Source of the DNA: Geosiphon pyriformis
Taxonomy: Eukaryota > Glomeromycota > Glomeromycetes > Archaeosporales > Geosiphonaceae
Length of the DNA stretch: 64,000 bases
Direction of reading: 5' to 3'
Assembly (NCBI GenBank): GCA_016748015.1
Contig: JAAOMT010000602.1
Location: forward strand, 1,316,054-1,380,053
The translations under genes and the position numbers were made by a program. Below the pieces are notes generated by a model. It had not been told where the DNA came from. It ran no database searches and was given only the letters and a program-made list of their open reading frames with translations. The first letter of the stretch is position 1; every line of letters begins with the position of its first letter. Below, piece by piece: positions 34,684 to 46,801 of this stretch.

Positions 34684-36047
34684 ATGCTACTCAATATTTC
34701 AATAATGCATTTTGAAAATATTTTCCAAAAACGATACGTCATTTTTTTTAATGTCTTTTGGTGTGCTATATTATCATTAAAAAATATTTTTTTTTCTCCA
34801 AATAAATTTGCAACTGATATTTCCACTTTTATTGTCGATAATAATTCAAATCAATTTAAGACACAAATTTATAATTTTTCCAAAAGGGCTACACTAATAC
34901 CTAATGTTTATCGGGTAACTAATTTATATAATTTACAATTTTTAGCTGAAATGGCTTACTACGCTCATCAGACTTATTGTTTACTTGAGGATACGGGTTT
35001 CGTGGAAGACGATATCTATGGTACATATGATTCTATTTAGCTTGCAGCCATTTTAAATTACTTTTTTTTGAAACTGAAATTTGTTGAAATTGAATTTAGT
35101 ATGGGTAAGTCCAGCTTCAAAAAAAATTACCTTGAGAAGTGGTGTTAAACGTGTAATTTTAATACAAGTAAGAGGACGAGAATTAACCTATGATAGAATG
35201 ATTGAATGGGATCAAACTCGGGATTTTAAGACTTTAAAAAGCGGGGGACTTAAATTTTGGGAAAATTTCAAAGTACCACTAGCATCCTATATAAGATATG
35301 AAAGAAAGTTGAAAAACAGAATATCAGATCTTCTTGAGAAATATGTGTCCAATAAATATTATAAAAATTACGGCTTCCTTTTTATAGGTCATGGTGAGGG
35401 TGGAGGTAGGGAAAGAGTTTTTGATATATTGATGCCTAATATAAATTCACTAATATCGAAAATTTATTTAAAAGCTCTAGCAACTTATGCTGCATTGGAC
35501 TTTTGGCAAAATATTCGTGGCAAAATTAAGTCATCCCAATTAGAAGTGATAACTTTTGGAGCCCCAAGGATTGGAGATGAAGGATTTGTCCGTTCAATTT
35601 CGAAAATTTTTAGAATCAATCGAGTAACTTATTCAAATGACTTTGTTCCATTATTTTTGAGTCATACATTTCGACACCCGAATACCGAATATTGGATAGG
35701 TGGTGAATTATGTGACTGCGATGTGTTAGCCAATCAACCTCAACCGTATCCTGTTATTTATGATTGTTATATGTATTCAGGAACTGAAAATCCTGTAAGT
35801 ATTGGTAAATTTTTTTTAAACTGGTTTAGATATGTTGAGTAATTCAAATTATTACTTTTAAATTTTTTAGTTTTGTAACTTGGCTTTTCAAAAACCCGCA
35901 TTAGAAGGGATGCTTGATCTCAGTTCTGAAATCTTTGGCTCCCATTTAGATGCACATAATGGACCTTATTTCGGGTATATAATGAAACAATGTCGTAGCA
36001 GATATGAAAAATATTTCTTTTTTTTTGATAATGATATTGATTTCTAA
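34684..36047 (+). CDS. Class-3 lipase-like protein, nucleophile Ser missing
   Basis: Three exons, 34684-35020, 35100-35794 and 35871-36047, give 402 residues with frames kept. Residues 8-37 hold a hydrophobic stretch fit for a signal peptide or anchor (the start could also be the second Met). The alpha/beta-hydrolase lipase-3 landmarks follow in order: an ILIQVRG strand in place of VAFRG (oxyanion region); LFIGHGEGGG at about 207-216 where the family has GHSxGG; VITFGAPRIGD; TYSNDFVP with the acid Asp (about 293); RHPNTEYW; then in exon 3 DAHNGPYFG with the catalytic His (about 373). Thus Asp and His remain but Ser is Gly (residue 211). The protein is either a secreted or endomembrane pseudo-lipase or an early pseudogene. 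No stops or frameshifts are seen, which supports the former. Confidence 0.82.
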
Positions 36048-37166
36048 TCTCGAGACATTTACATGAGTTTATATTCAAAATAAAATATTATTATTTTTAG
36101 CTCTTGCATCTTAACCAAAAGAACTAAAAGCCTGACAATTAACTTTGATAAATGTTATCGAACAAATTGCTTCCAGTTTATTTTTTTTCATTCTAGTGTT
36201 TATCAATTTCTCGCTAGAAATTGAAAAGTTGTTAATTTTTTTGAATTTATTGTATTGACTCTAGTTTAAAATGCATTCCAATCTATAATTCTTCTCGAGT
36301 TTTAAAACAAATTTAGAATTTATATGAACTTTATTTAAAATTAAGTTATTCAAATTTACCGGTAGATACTTGGCATTAAAATTATTTTATAAAAAACTTT
36401 AAATTTTTAGATACTTGATATATTTACTTCTTAACACAAGTAAGCATATAGTCTCAAAATTTTGGTTATTTTTTGTTGCAGAAGGGACATATAATATAAG
36501 GATGAACCACTTTGGAAATTTTAATATGAAGCTTAATAAGTTACATGATTAATATAATGACTATAGATAATTTGTGGTTATTTTATAGTGTTTTCAAATA
36601 AACCATGTACGACAAAATTCCAAATTTTATAGGATGTCGAAAATCATTAATTCAAAAAGAAAAAAAAAACTGTACACTAGAATTGAAAAAAAACATAATT
36701 CCCAATTTTATTTAAAGTTTTTTTTTTTTCACAGAAGATTAAAAAGTTTTAATTGAATGGAAAATTATCACCATAAATCATAATTTAATTGTTCTACGGT
36801 TTATTACTTTACATATTACTTTACATTTTAAACATAACTATTTCTTAATTAACTATAAGAAAATTTCTTATAAATTTAAATGCATAATTTTGTGAGGAAT
36901 TCTCGAATATGGGAAAATAATTTTCGGGGTGCATAACATAAAGATTTTTAGGAGGATAAAAATTAATAAAATTTAAAGAAACAATTTTTTATAAGCTAGG
37001 ATAGAACAGAAAAGAACAGAAAACGAATGACGACTATAAACTAATATAGAAAATAAACAAAGCGTAAACTTCCAGCAAAATAGAACAGAAACGTTGAAAT
37101 GTGTGTATGTAAAATTTGAAATTATTAAAAAATTAATTCGAAAAGCGGAAGGAATTTATAAAAGAG
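36048..37166. other. AT-rich intergenic DNA
   Basis: About 1.1 kb between convergent genes: the lipase-like gene on plus and an HMG-box gene on minus. It holds AGAACAGAAAAGAACAGAAA (37003-37022) and another AGAACAGAAA (37083), which are inverted copies of the TTCTG repeats near 7.9 kb. No gene is supported. Confidence 0.5.
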
Positions 37167-38537
37167 TTAAACCCAAAATGAATCTAAAAGACCTTCACTT
37201 GTATCATTGTCTTCAAAATGAATATCGGGAAATAAACTATTTCTCAAATCAAAAGTTGTTTTATATGTCGGAAATGAAATGACATTAATATATTCAAGAG
37301 GAGTCGGAGTGATTGGAGTGATTGGAGATATTGGAGAAATTGGGATATGTGCAACTTTTTCAGATATTAAAAGTTCTTGAGATTCGAAGGGAAAACGAGT
37401 AGGCCTGTATTCGAAAATTTCAAGGGGATTTTTTGAAAACGAATCAGATTCTTGATTTGACAAATCAAGGGGAATTTCCGATTGACCAATATGAACTAAT
37501 GTAGAAGGTAGTGTAGAAATAAGAGGACCACTTCTATAATTTACAGCAGCAAATTTAATCTCACTTTGATATGGGTCATTGAGAGAGAGATTATCTTCGC
37601 TAGAAAAATCGGATTCTTCTTCTTTTAAAACAAGGTTCAAATTGTTTTGACTTTTTTGCCCAGTGAAAGGGATAAGACATTGAAACGGTTGATAATCTTT
37701 TGGAAAGGTTCTAGTTTCGCTTAATGACTTTTGATTTTTACATAAAGTCTGGAAAGCATCCGGTTTTAAATCTTGGACAGAAGAATAAGTAATCTCGAAT
37801 TGGGCATATGGCGAATTTGTCAGTGTTTGACCTAAATCACAAGAGGGTGTTGAAGAGGCTAAATGTTCTCGAGAAAAATTAGGATAAGGGTGGTTTGAAG
37901 ATGGTGTAACTTGCTTTTCAGAATTGTTTGATGATGAAAATGCTCTGATAAAAGTATCACAAAAAGGTTCTAGCTGAGATTTTTTAGCCTTCTTTGGGCC
38001 CTTAATAAATTTATAATCGGGGAATTGACGTTGATGCTCCCATTTTGCCTCTTTGTAAAGTTGTTTGAATGCATCCTTGACCTCTTTAGTACTCCTTCTC
38101 CAAGCTGTTTTAGCTAGCATTGAAACTTCTTGCGATTTGAAATGATGGTTTTCGAGTGAGTCATGAAACCATGTTCTAAATAACATAAAACTATTTGGTA
38201 AACGAACAGGTCTATTGGTAGATTTAACTCGTTTATGAAAGAAACGATTAACGATTTCGCAAAGTGTTGGAATTAAGAAGTAAGTGTTTTCACTGTGAGA
38301 CATTTCTAACATAACATAATTTCTTTCTCCAAAAGTTTTCAAATAAGCTTGGATTACTTTGTTTTGAGACTTTCTTTTTTTAAATTCATTTTTGAAACTA
38401 GCCGCGAGATCATTTGAAGTAGCAGCAGCATCAGAAGCATCAACATCAGCAGCATCAGCAGTAGCAGTGTTGTTGTTGTTGTTGTTGTTGTTGTATGGAT
38501 TGGAAACTATGTGAGTATGAATTCTTTTTAATGACAT
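37167..38537 (-). CDS. MATA-type HMG-box transcription factor
   Basis: A 456-residue single-exon ORF with a clear ATG. Residues 16-45 are low complexity: a poly-Asn run coded by AAC repeats, then Ala/Asp/Thr. Residues 83-107 hold the pre-box segment SENTYFLIPTLCEIVNRFF. The HMG box is at about 108-180: RPVRLPNSFMLFRTW (helix 1), SQEVSMLAKTAWRRS (helix 2, core Trp) and EVKDAFKQLYKEAKWEHQRQ (helix 3), then FPDYKFIKG and a basic patch KKAKK that suits nuclear entry. The C-terminal 270 residues are polar, with Ser, Thr and Pro and a PISPISPITPITPTP run that may be a phosphorylation target. MATA-HMG proteins are sequence-specific minor-groove binders related to fungal mating-type factors, but in mycorrhizal fungi most copies have no proven mating role. 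Confidence 0.9.
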   Translation of the reverse strand: MSLKRIHTHIVSNPYNNNNNNNNTATADAADVDASDAAATSNDLAASFKNEFKKRKSQNKVIQAYLKTFGERNYVMLEMSHSENTYFLIPTLCEIVNRFFHKRVKSTNRPVRLPNSFMLFRTWFHDSLENHHFKSQEVSMLAKTAWRRSTKEVKDAFKQLYKEAKWEHQRQFPDYKFIKGPKKAKKSQLEPFCDTFIRAFSSSNNSEKQVTPSSNHPYPNFSREHLASSTPSCDLGQTLTNSPYAQFEITYSSVQDLKPDAFQTLCKNQKSLSETRTFPKDYQPFQCLIPFTGQKSQNNLNLVLKEEESDFSSEDNLSLNDPYQSEIKFAAVNYRSGPLISTLPSTLVHIGQSEIPLDLSNQESDSFSKNPLEIFEYRPTRFPFESQELLISEKVAHIPISPISPITPITPTPLEYINVISFPTYKTTFDLRNSLFPDIHFEDNDTSEGLLDSFWV

Positions 38538-41521
38538 TCTTTAATAATTGTGAATTAAAAAAAAATGTGAGAATATTGACGCTTTCAAACTGAAAATATC
38601 TTTGAAAAAATTATCTTCTATAAAGATCAGTTTTCGTGGACATGAAATTTTTCAAAATTCCGAATATGTCAACTTTTAAAAAGTAAAATAACCATCAAGT
38701 TTTATACTTTTCTCAATCAAAAATTATTTAAAATTAGCAATCTCCTCGACTCATTGTAAATTCTTTTTTTTTAGTTTTATTTTTATTTTTATTTTTATTT
38801 TATTTTTTTTACAAAGTTATTGGAAAATATTCGAGGACAATATCCTTATTTTTAATCTAATTTGGATTTTAAAGTTGTTTTCAAGTGCGGAAAAATTTTA
38901 AGCTAATTTTCTAACTCGAGAAAATCTACACACTGGCTGAAAACAAACAAAAAACGACCTTTTTCGGATAATGCATGATTTTTTGAATAGACTAATATAT
39001 TGTTCAAATCTTTATCAACTTTACAATTAATCGTTTTAGATTCACTACTGAAACTATAGGCATCCAAAATAAACAAACGTTTCCTCCACAAACCATCCTC
39101 CTAAAAAAGGACAATGTATTTAAGAAAAATAAAAGTACCACTGATAACCTTGGAGTGTTCTATATTCCAATTAATTCCCTTTTTTTGGAAACGTACCAGC
39201 CATATGGCTGCAACCATTTTCGAAATTTAATGGTGACCAAGTTTCCTCAATCTACATTGTTGACTTTAATTCACAACGGTTAGCTAAATCGAGTTAAATT
39301 TTGGTTTCAGTAGCCGGGGTATTAAATCTGTCCTTCTCATTGTTTCCTCATTCGGGATATGTTTGCATAATTGTTAGAAAATTAAAGTTTTAAATGCAGC
39401 TACTATCAATTATTCTTATTTGATGAGGGATAACTGATACTAAGAGAGATTTTGACATTTGAATAGTAACAAACTTTGCTTTTTTTTTTTGCTTTGAAGT
39501 GAATTGTATTTTTTAATGTGTCTAAAATTACAGTGAAGAAAATAATTGATTTCTTTGTTTATCTTAGTTGAATATATATTAGGCATTAAAAAAGGGGGTC
39601 TTTTTAGGTAATTCATTTTTATTTGATATACAAGATTAAAATCGTTTTTTAAATTTTAACTTTCATTTGTCATTCAAAAGAAAAAAGTAAAAACCTGAAA
39701 TCATTTTAAAGAGAACTTTTAATTAACGAATCTTGGAAGCATCAAAAAAAAAAAAAAAAAAAAAAAAAAAACTTTTTTCTTACCTGAGAACTTTTTGCAA
39801 AAAAAACGTAAACATCCTAGGAATGGAATAATCATATTTATTTACCTAAATGTTTATCCTCATTGACCATTCGGTTTAATATTTTTCCATTTAAGCAAAA
39901 AAATGCGTCATTTATCAATTAAGAGTATAAATGCCTTACGCATATTTTCTGTTTGGCGATTGTTTATCAGTCTCGTGCATTTTTATTTGTTCTTTCGATA
40001 AAATAATTTGACAAATACTTACCCTGATTTACTTGCATAATCTTATTTACATATATTTCTGTCAATCAACCTATCCAATCTAATTTTTTAAACTTTGACC
40101 TAAATCAAAAATTTCCTCAGGGTTTGATTGAAGATATTTACCTTCAAGACGCCTAAAGTCCATGCTAAGCCGAAAATGATTTTAAAAAGGTATGAATGAC
40201 TTCTACTACATATAATTATTGATGGACTTAGCTACCGAATGAATTTTATCAACATCTAGAATCAAATGAGCTAAATTTAAAATTTTACTAAAAAATACAT
40301 TTTCTGGCATTCGATGCGGTTCAATGATGACATTGATCATTGTCTTCTTTATTAAAAGATCATAAATAAAGTTATATATATTACTTTTAGGAACAAATTT
40401 AAAGCATCTAAAATAAAATATAGTTTTTGTTTAAAATTTTATGAATATATAAGGAATTAAAAAATAACCTCTGTTTTTCATGAAACCATAGGGTATTATT
40501 ACAATAAAAACGTAATTTAAATCAGAAAAATTTTTTATGCAAACTTTTCTGCACTATATTCTTGTATCCTGTCAGAAAATTCACTGTTCAATCTTATTAA
40601 GACTTATCAGCGGACCTCGGTTATAAGATGCTCGAGAACTTTGAATAATGTTCTTGGAATAACTGGTTTTTTTTTTAATCCTTTATCACTCACTATAATT
40701 TGTACTTTATTTGGCCTAACAAATTTTATCTCAAAGAGAAAAAGTTTTCCCACGCCAAAAAGTTTTAATTTGAATCTTTGAGTGGAGCGTTGAAAGCCTT
40801 GATTATTATTATTATTATTATTATTATAAATTGTGACTTTGTGACTTTCTATTCAAAAAAATTTTTGATGTCACTTTTCATTCTTTGGAAAAGCTTTTTT
40901 GTCATTTTTAGCCTAACTTTAAAAAATTTTATTGATTCAAACTTGGGTCATGAATACAAAATTCAAACATTAAAATTATACCATGAATAGGTAAACCTTT
41001 TTTGGTATTAAATTTCCTAATTATGTTTCTGTAACCTTCTCTATCCCCCTTCAAAAGAAATCATGCATGTTTTCTTTGCAGATTCAATCTAACAGCTCAA
41101 AATGCTTCAATGGTAAAAAAAATGACAGTTTCTGGATTCTTCAATGATGTCTAGAAATATTTATTTATTTATTTTTTTACTTTTTGACATGTCTAATACC
41201 TCGAGGTCACCAAACACAAAAATTTTTATATATGCAACAAGTTTTTGAATTCAAAGTCCATTGTATTCATAGTTTATATTAGGTACGTGTGATAAAGGCA
41301 CCTAAACATTTTTCGTGAGAAAATTCGATTACCTCATTTCCAAAGTAGGGTTCTTTCTATGGCACAAAGATATTTATGAAATAAAACATATTTTTATATT
41401 AAAAGTTGATTGGGGAAAATTTGAGACATAATCTAATTGGTTTATTTCATATTCTGCATTTTCCCGAATAAGGTTTAAAACCTCTTACGATAAAATCCAG
41501 ACTTTTTTGATTTGAAAAAAA

Positions 41522-41569
<48 letters not shown>

Positions 41570-42802
41570 TTGGCTTTTTTACAAACCCTTCGAATAATGA
41601 TTGTAATAAACAAACGTATTCCTTTTTAGATTTAGAATTTTCGTTTGAAAACAAATTTCGTCTAATCCTAAAATATAGCACATAACACTTTGAACTATAA
41701 TTGATTTGAGTTTGTTAAACATTCTATGCTTCTTGTATATATGTGTCATTAAAAGAATTTGTGCATATTATTATGATTGTTCTTGGTGAGAAAAGACCCA
41801 ATTCATCGCTCAATAATTTCATATCTGCTAATTTCATATTTATTAACGCCTGCATTTTTAAAGCATATTTTATGTTTCTCTGTTTCCATTGGACCTATTA
41901 CAATACGGTTTTGGTCTAAAACCTATTAAGATTGACAAAGGGAAAGATTTTTTTTTAAAATCTTATTCTTAATACTTCAAACAGTGAAGTGGTCTATTTC
42001 AATTTCTTATAAATTGCTTGCTTACACTTCTTTGAACCCTTCTGCATGTAATTTCTCGTCAAATCCCGAAACTATTTTTTCCGCAATGTTACTCAAGAAT
42101 TTTTCTCATTTTTCTCCGTTTTCGTCTGACAATATATCTATATCGGATGATAATAGTTATGGTTTAAGGCAAGACGTGTATTGTGTAATGGTGGCAGTAA
42201 AATGTCGAATATTTTACTTTAGACGACCCTTTTTTACTGTCAATTATTTAACCAAAGAATTTCCAAGGGTAAAATCAAAACAAGAAAAAAAAGACCTTGT
42301 TGCTGAGAGGATCAATTTTTTAAAATTTATCAATTTGATCACTAAAAATTTAAAGTTTGAAATACGCATTCACAAAGAATATTAGACGAATATGTCACTT
42401 TTAAATTTAAAGAACTAACGATCTCTTTATTCATAATAGCACTATATCTGAAAGACCTACAGGCATTCGATTATTTAATGCTACATAAAAATTGTGTGCG
42501 AGGCTAAATTCGTGAGGATAAAAAAGCTAGATTTAAATTTTTTTAAAACTTCATAGCAAATCTTCTTGTCAAAAGCATACGTAAATATCAGTAACACATA
42601 TCATATGAGGCTTTAGAAATCTTTAATATAGAGTAAAAAATCATATCGCCTAAAACCCTACTCTTTCAATCCCATCTTTATGGAAAGTCATTCGATCATT
42701 TCAACAGCAAGACTTTTTGAAACTAAGAATCAAAGTCTCCCCAATTTTCTGACGTTTGGAAAAAGCGTTTTGAAAACAAAGAAATTATTTCAAAAAGATT
42801 TT
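38538..42802. other. AT-rich intergenic desert with microsatellites
   Basis: About 4.3 kb. It contains TTTTA repeats (about 38768-38813), a run of 28 A's (39744-39771), an ATT array (40802-40827) and an ATA array (41527-41570). The 133-codon ORF at 41984-42385 has an ATG and a Ser-rich first half that looks somewhat protein-like up to about residue 75, where a GTCGAA could be a donor. It is not recognised and is kept only as a weak candidate. Other ORFs here are microsatellite or AT noise. Confidence 0.5.
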
Positions 42803-43978
42803 TCAAGTGTAATTACCAAAGATTAACCATGGATCAATGGGGCCAAATTGTTGTTTATTGTGATTCGTTTGTGAGGAAGATTGTTGAAAATGTAAATGCA
42901 AGTGAAAATTTTCATTTTGCATATAGATTTGTTGAGACTCTGATCTTGGGTAAATGAGGTCGAAAGTTTCTCTCTTAGGCTCCAAATGTGGTTGAATTTC
43001 AGGTGGTGGCATATTATATTGAATCAATCCGATAGGTATGCTGGTCATAGCTTGAACCTGAACGGCGGAGCTGTTTGAATCCCAATCCAACATTGGCTGC
43101 CCACCAAATGACTGGAGATACATTGAGGTTGTTGGAAAATTTGTGGGTACCGTTGAATGGACGGTGGCATATGATTTTTGGTTGCACAAATTGTGGTTGG
43201 TTAAAAATTGTCTCTGAATTGAGGATGTAGGCGTTTCATATTTTAATTGTGAGGCTAAGAGATTGGGGAATTCAATTTGATTTAAAGGCAAGTAAATTGG
43301 CGCGAAAGAAAAGTTGCCTGTTGAATAATGCTTTGTTGTTAGGCTTTTTCCAGCATGGCTGGGCACAGAAGATGACGAGTAGTTTTCAGTAACATGCACA
43401 AGCTGACCCGACGGAACTGATGTAGATGAATCGAGATCATCTGGAGAAATTTCGTGAGATGTTGAAATTTCCTTTGTGGGCTGATTTGTTCGGCTACGAT
43501 TTGGTTTATATACATACCCAGGATTGATTTCACTATGTTTCTCTTTAACTGTCTGAGCAAGTTTAGTAAAAACATCCCGGACTTCTGATGAGGCTTTTTT
43601 CCAAACCTGACTGGCTAAATTCGAGACGACAGGCACTTGTAGTCGGCGATGGTCAACAGCAGATTGTACACCGGCGCGTAAGATGAAAAACTTGTTTGGT
43701 GGCCTCGCCGGTTTCTCCGATGTTTTTGCTTTTCGGTAAAAATACTTTTCTTTGATTTCCTGTAGAGTCGGCACAAAGAAACGAACATGTGTTCCGTTAT
43801 CAAAATCGACTATTACACTTGGTCGGGCACTGGTCGGGTCAAGAGTTGCCTGTAAAACGTTACCGACTAAATCAAATGGTAACTCCATTCGTGAAGGTGA
43901 AGAGCAGTCATCACTGGGGTTTCTAATCACATTGTACGGACTTGCTCTTTTGTTTTCATTCTTAACAGAAACAGGCAT
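42803..43978 (-). CDS. MATA-type HMG-box transcription factor
   Basis: A 391-residue single-exon ORF. Residues 64-86 form a pre-box segment (THVRFFVPTLQEIKEKYFYR) alike in place and pattern to that of the HMG gene about 4.3 kb away on the same strand. The HMG box spans about 90-161: EKPARPPNKFFILRAGVQ (helix 1), VPVVSNLASQVWKKASSEVR (helix 2, core Trp) and DVFTKLAQTVKEKHSE (helix 3), then NPGYVYKPNRSR. The rest is rich in Ser, Thr, Gln and Asn with many Pro and Tyr, and likely disordered. It is nuclear and DNA-binding by family. The two boxes are diverged (shared residues mostly at core positions), so this is not a fresh duplicate. A GGTAAT near the 3' end could be a donor, so a short last exon is possible. 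Confidence 0.9.
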   Translation of the reverse strand: MPVSVKNENKRASPYNVIRNPSDDCSSPSRMELPFDLVGNVLQATLDPTSARPSVIVDFDNGTHVRFFVPTLQEIKEKYFYRKAKTSEKPARPPNKFFILRAGVQSAVDHRRLQVPVVSNLASQVWKKASSEVRDVFTKLAQTVKEKHSEINPGYVYKPNRSRTNQPTKEISTSHEISPDDLDSSTSVPSGQLVHVTENYSSSSVPSHAGKSLTTKHYSTGNFSFAPIYLPLNQIEFPNLLASQLKYETPTSSIQRQFLTNHNLCNQKSYATVHSTVPTNFPTTSMYLQSFGGQPMLDWDSNSSAVQVQAMTSIPIGLIQYNMPPPEIQPHLEPKRETFDLIYPRSESQQIYMQNENFHLHLHFQQSSSQTNHNKQQFGPIDPWLIFGNYT

Positions 43979-46685
43979 TTTTCTATGTATTCAAACAAAT
44001 AAGAATATCACAAATATGATTAGAAAATTAAAGTTTGTAGTTCATAAACCAAAAAAGGTATTCCTAAAGGCAAGCTGTTGATTTTGTTTAGCCCAAACTA
44101 AGTGAGGTGTTTTGTTGTTGTTATTGTTGTTGTTGTTGTTGTTGTACCCACGGGAACAAAATGTTCAAATAAACCAATTAACTGAGGCCCAGTCTCAGCT
44201 TGCGCAACTTTTATAATGATTAGGATGAAGCTTTATACATTATCGAGTATACACGTCAAGAGCTCACGATATTTTACTTACAGAATTATTTTTTCTTGAA
44301 AAGTTTAAAATTTTTTAGAGGGTCGTTGTAGCGCCAAGGAGAAAAAGAAAAAAGATTTTTACCCTGAACTTTATTCAAGTTCTCACACAACTTGTCACGA
44401 GCAAAATGACTCATTGAGATCCCATCTGATTGGAAGATCAATTTGCTATTTCATAAAATCTAATAAGAAATTCATTCCCTTCCGAAAACATGCTAATTTG
44501 GGCAAAACGAAACAAAATGTAAATACTTTCATTTTTGGTTTATCTATTGTTGTTTCAAAATATCGATTGAAGTTTCTTTTAAAGTCTTTGGTAAGACTAG
44601 CATGTAAAAACATCGATCTTTTGGTGTGAATATCCCATGCTATTGTCCCAGAATAATAATGGTCTATTATGTTATATCCCTCTTTTGGGCTTTCATTACC
44701 TGGGTGATTGAATTTTAAGTAATCAGTGAAAATTTTCCTCACCCAGTAATTTTTAAAAAAATCTGAGCCACGTAGCTTGGGAATTTCTTATTTATTTTTT
44801 GACACAAAATTCAAAGAATATAGAGATATTTTATGGCACACAATGCTCTTTGATTTCTTAGTAATAATTTTTTTTCCTAATACTTTTGAGAATATAAAAA
44901 CCAATGTGCATTTTTTTGCTCATTCAAAAAATGTCCATTGACAATTGTTCTACATGACAGTAATCTTTTAATCACTGTTTTATAAGCATTTTCTTTGGGA
45001 TATTTATTTATCATATTTTTAGGATAATTTCTACAAATTGGAATAACTGAAGATGAATGATTTGTTTTCTTTTTGGATTGCAGGTCTTAACCGTCATTTT
45101 CTATTGATCAGACTTGACAAAAGAGCATGAGACCTTGGGTTTTTCCGTTCGGCTGATACTCTCTAGGGGATCAGTTTACGATGAACTACTCTTTTTCAGA
45201 TATGGGTCCCCTTTCTTTGACACCGGGTTAAAGATTCTCAATTTTGGAACAAAATTCAAGTTCGCCCTCAATTTCAAAGACCTTTTTATATTAGAAGCAT
45301 CAATTGTGTACCGATAGAAATTACGAATAAGCGCATGCATTTATTCTATTGTTGTCAATAATTGGAGGAAAATGAGGAAATAATTTTTGTCAGTATATTA
45401 ATATCTTAAATGGTATTAGAAGTATTTTAAGGCAAAAAAATCTTTAGAATAAAGAAAATAATAATATGCACCGTTTCTCACCTGAAGTAGTTTTCAAAAT
45501 TTTCGGGATTATTTATTGAATCATAAATAAAAACTCGAATTTAAAAGAGATCTCAATAGAATTTGAAAAAGGGTTCTAACAGTCGAAGAAACTAATCTAA
45601 AGAAAAAACTAATGATGCTAGTGCTATCTTGAGTGATCATGAATCATTTGGACATTTTGTCTAATCCATTTTTATTCTGGTTAATTTTAGTAATAAAAGA
45701 ATTTTGTTTACTAAAATAATTTGGCCTGTTAAACGGTTGAAGTATTTAATTGTAAAAAAAATTAGTATTTTAGCATCAAGAAAGGAATTAATCAATTTAA
45801 AACAAGAGGTTGTAGACACAAAAAGTTACCCATCTAACATAGAATGTTCTTACATAATAAAACCATTGATTATTTGTAACTGAAGGTACTATAATCATAC
45901 ATTTAGACACATAGGACATATCCACAAATATTCATTTTCGCGAGAAAGATGATAACACCACTTAAAGTAGTTAAACTTCCCAAATCGAAACTTTTGAGGC
46001 TACAAAACGTTGCCAACAATGAACTTATCGACATATTATAGCCAAAAATGAGCAAATCAATCAGCAAAGATATTAATGTGCACAGCCTCAATTAAAGTTG
46101 GCTTGCAAATTATCATCGGAATTTTATGTCTTTAATATTAGAAGCATGTGTTTCAATCTTAGAGCTTATAAAATCTAGGAAATCTTTTATTTTGCTTATC
46201 AGTTAGAATCTGTTGGATGTGGCCTAAAAATTTTTGCGTTACAATGAATATATTAAATTTTGAATTCTATTTTTTTATTTTAACTGATTGATTTATATCA
46301 ATTTTTCAAATGCATTCCTTATCAATCTCTGATGTCGTCAAATATTGGCGTAGAATTGATGTGGAAGATAAAGCGGCATTCTTGAATGTGGTATCTGAGC
46401 TCATATTTAAACCCTTACCTGATATTGAAAACTTGAAAGGTCAGTTTAATTTATGCGTTTTAGTGCTTATTTTAAAAAAATTAGAAATAATAAAATCTTG
46501 ATTATCCACAAATAAGCAGGAATATGAAATTAGTTAGTTGGATCTGAATTTCGACTTACCAATGCATAATTGGAACGTAAACACTAACGATACCATTAAA
46601 ATTTTATTGAGGCACGTGCAAGTTTTGCGAGGGTAAATTATTTTCCAAATTTTTTGAATGTCATTTTATTGGTAATACTCAACTA
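43979..46685. other. Intergenic DNA with possible gene relics
   Basis: A GTT array lies at 44110-44145. Three short segments look somewhat protein-like: minus 44446-44742 (with GYNIIDHYYSGTIAWDIHTK), plus 45114-45317 (GC-richer) and plus 46310-46440 (listed separately). None matches a family I know and none has a complete gene structure. The first two may be exons or relics. Confidence 0.4.
46310..46439 (+). other. Possible coding exon of an unrecognised gene
   Basis: An ATG-led stretch of about 43 codons with protein-like composition (DVVKYWRRIDVEDKAAFLNV, then SELIFKPLPDIENLK) that stops being protein-like exactly at a GGTCAGTT donor-like site. No later exon could be joined, because an ATA array begins about 250 bp on. 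It may be a truncated gene. Confidence 0.25.
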
Positions 46686-46688
46686 ATG

Positions 46689-46785
<97 letters not shown>

Positions 46786-46801
46786 TGATAATAATAATAA
46801 T
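46686..46801. repeat. ATA trinucleotide microsatellite
   Basis: About 38 near-perfect ATA/TAA units with a few ATG interruptions near the right end. The apparent poly-Ile ORF through it is not a gene. Confidence 0.95.

Noticed and set aside
43752-44081. 109-codon ORF opposite the HMG gene
   Set aside because: Antisense shadow of the HMG coding sequence.
44110-44145. CRISPR-like array
   Set aside because: Simple GTT triplets with no unique spacers; the same holds for the other microsatellites.
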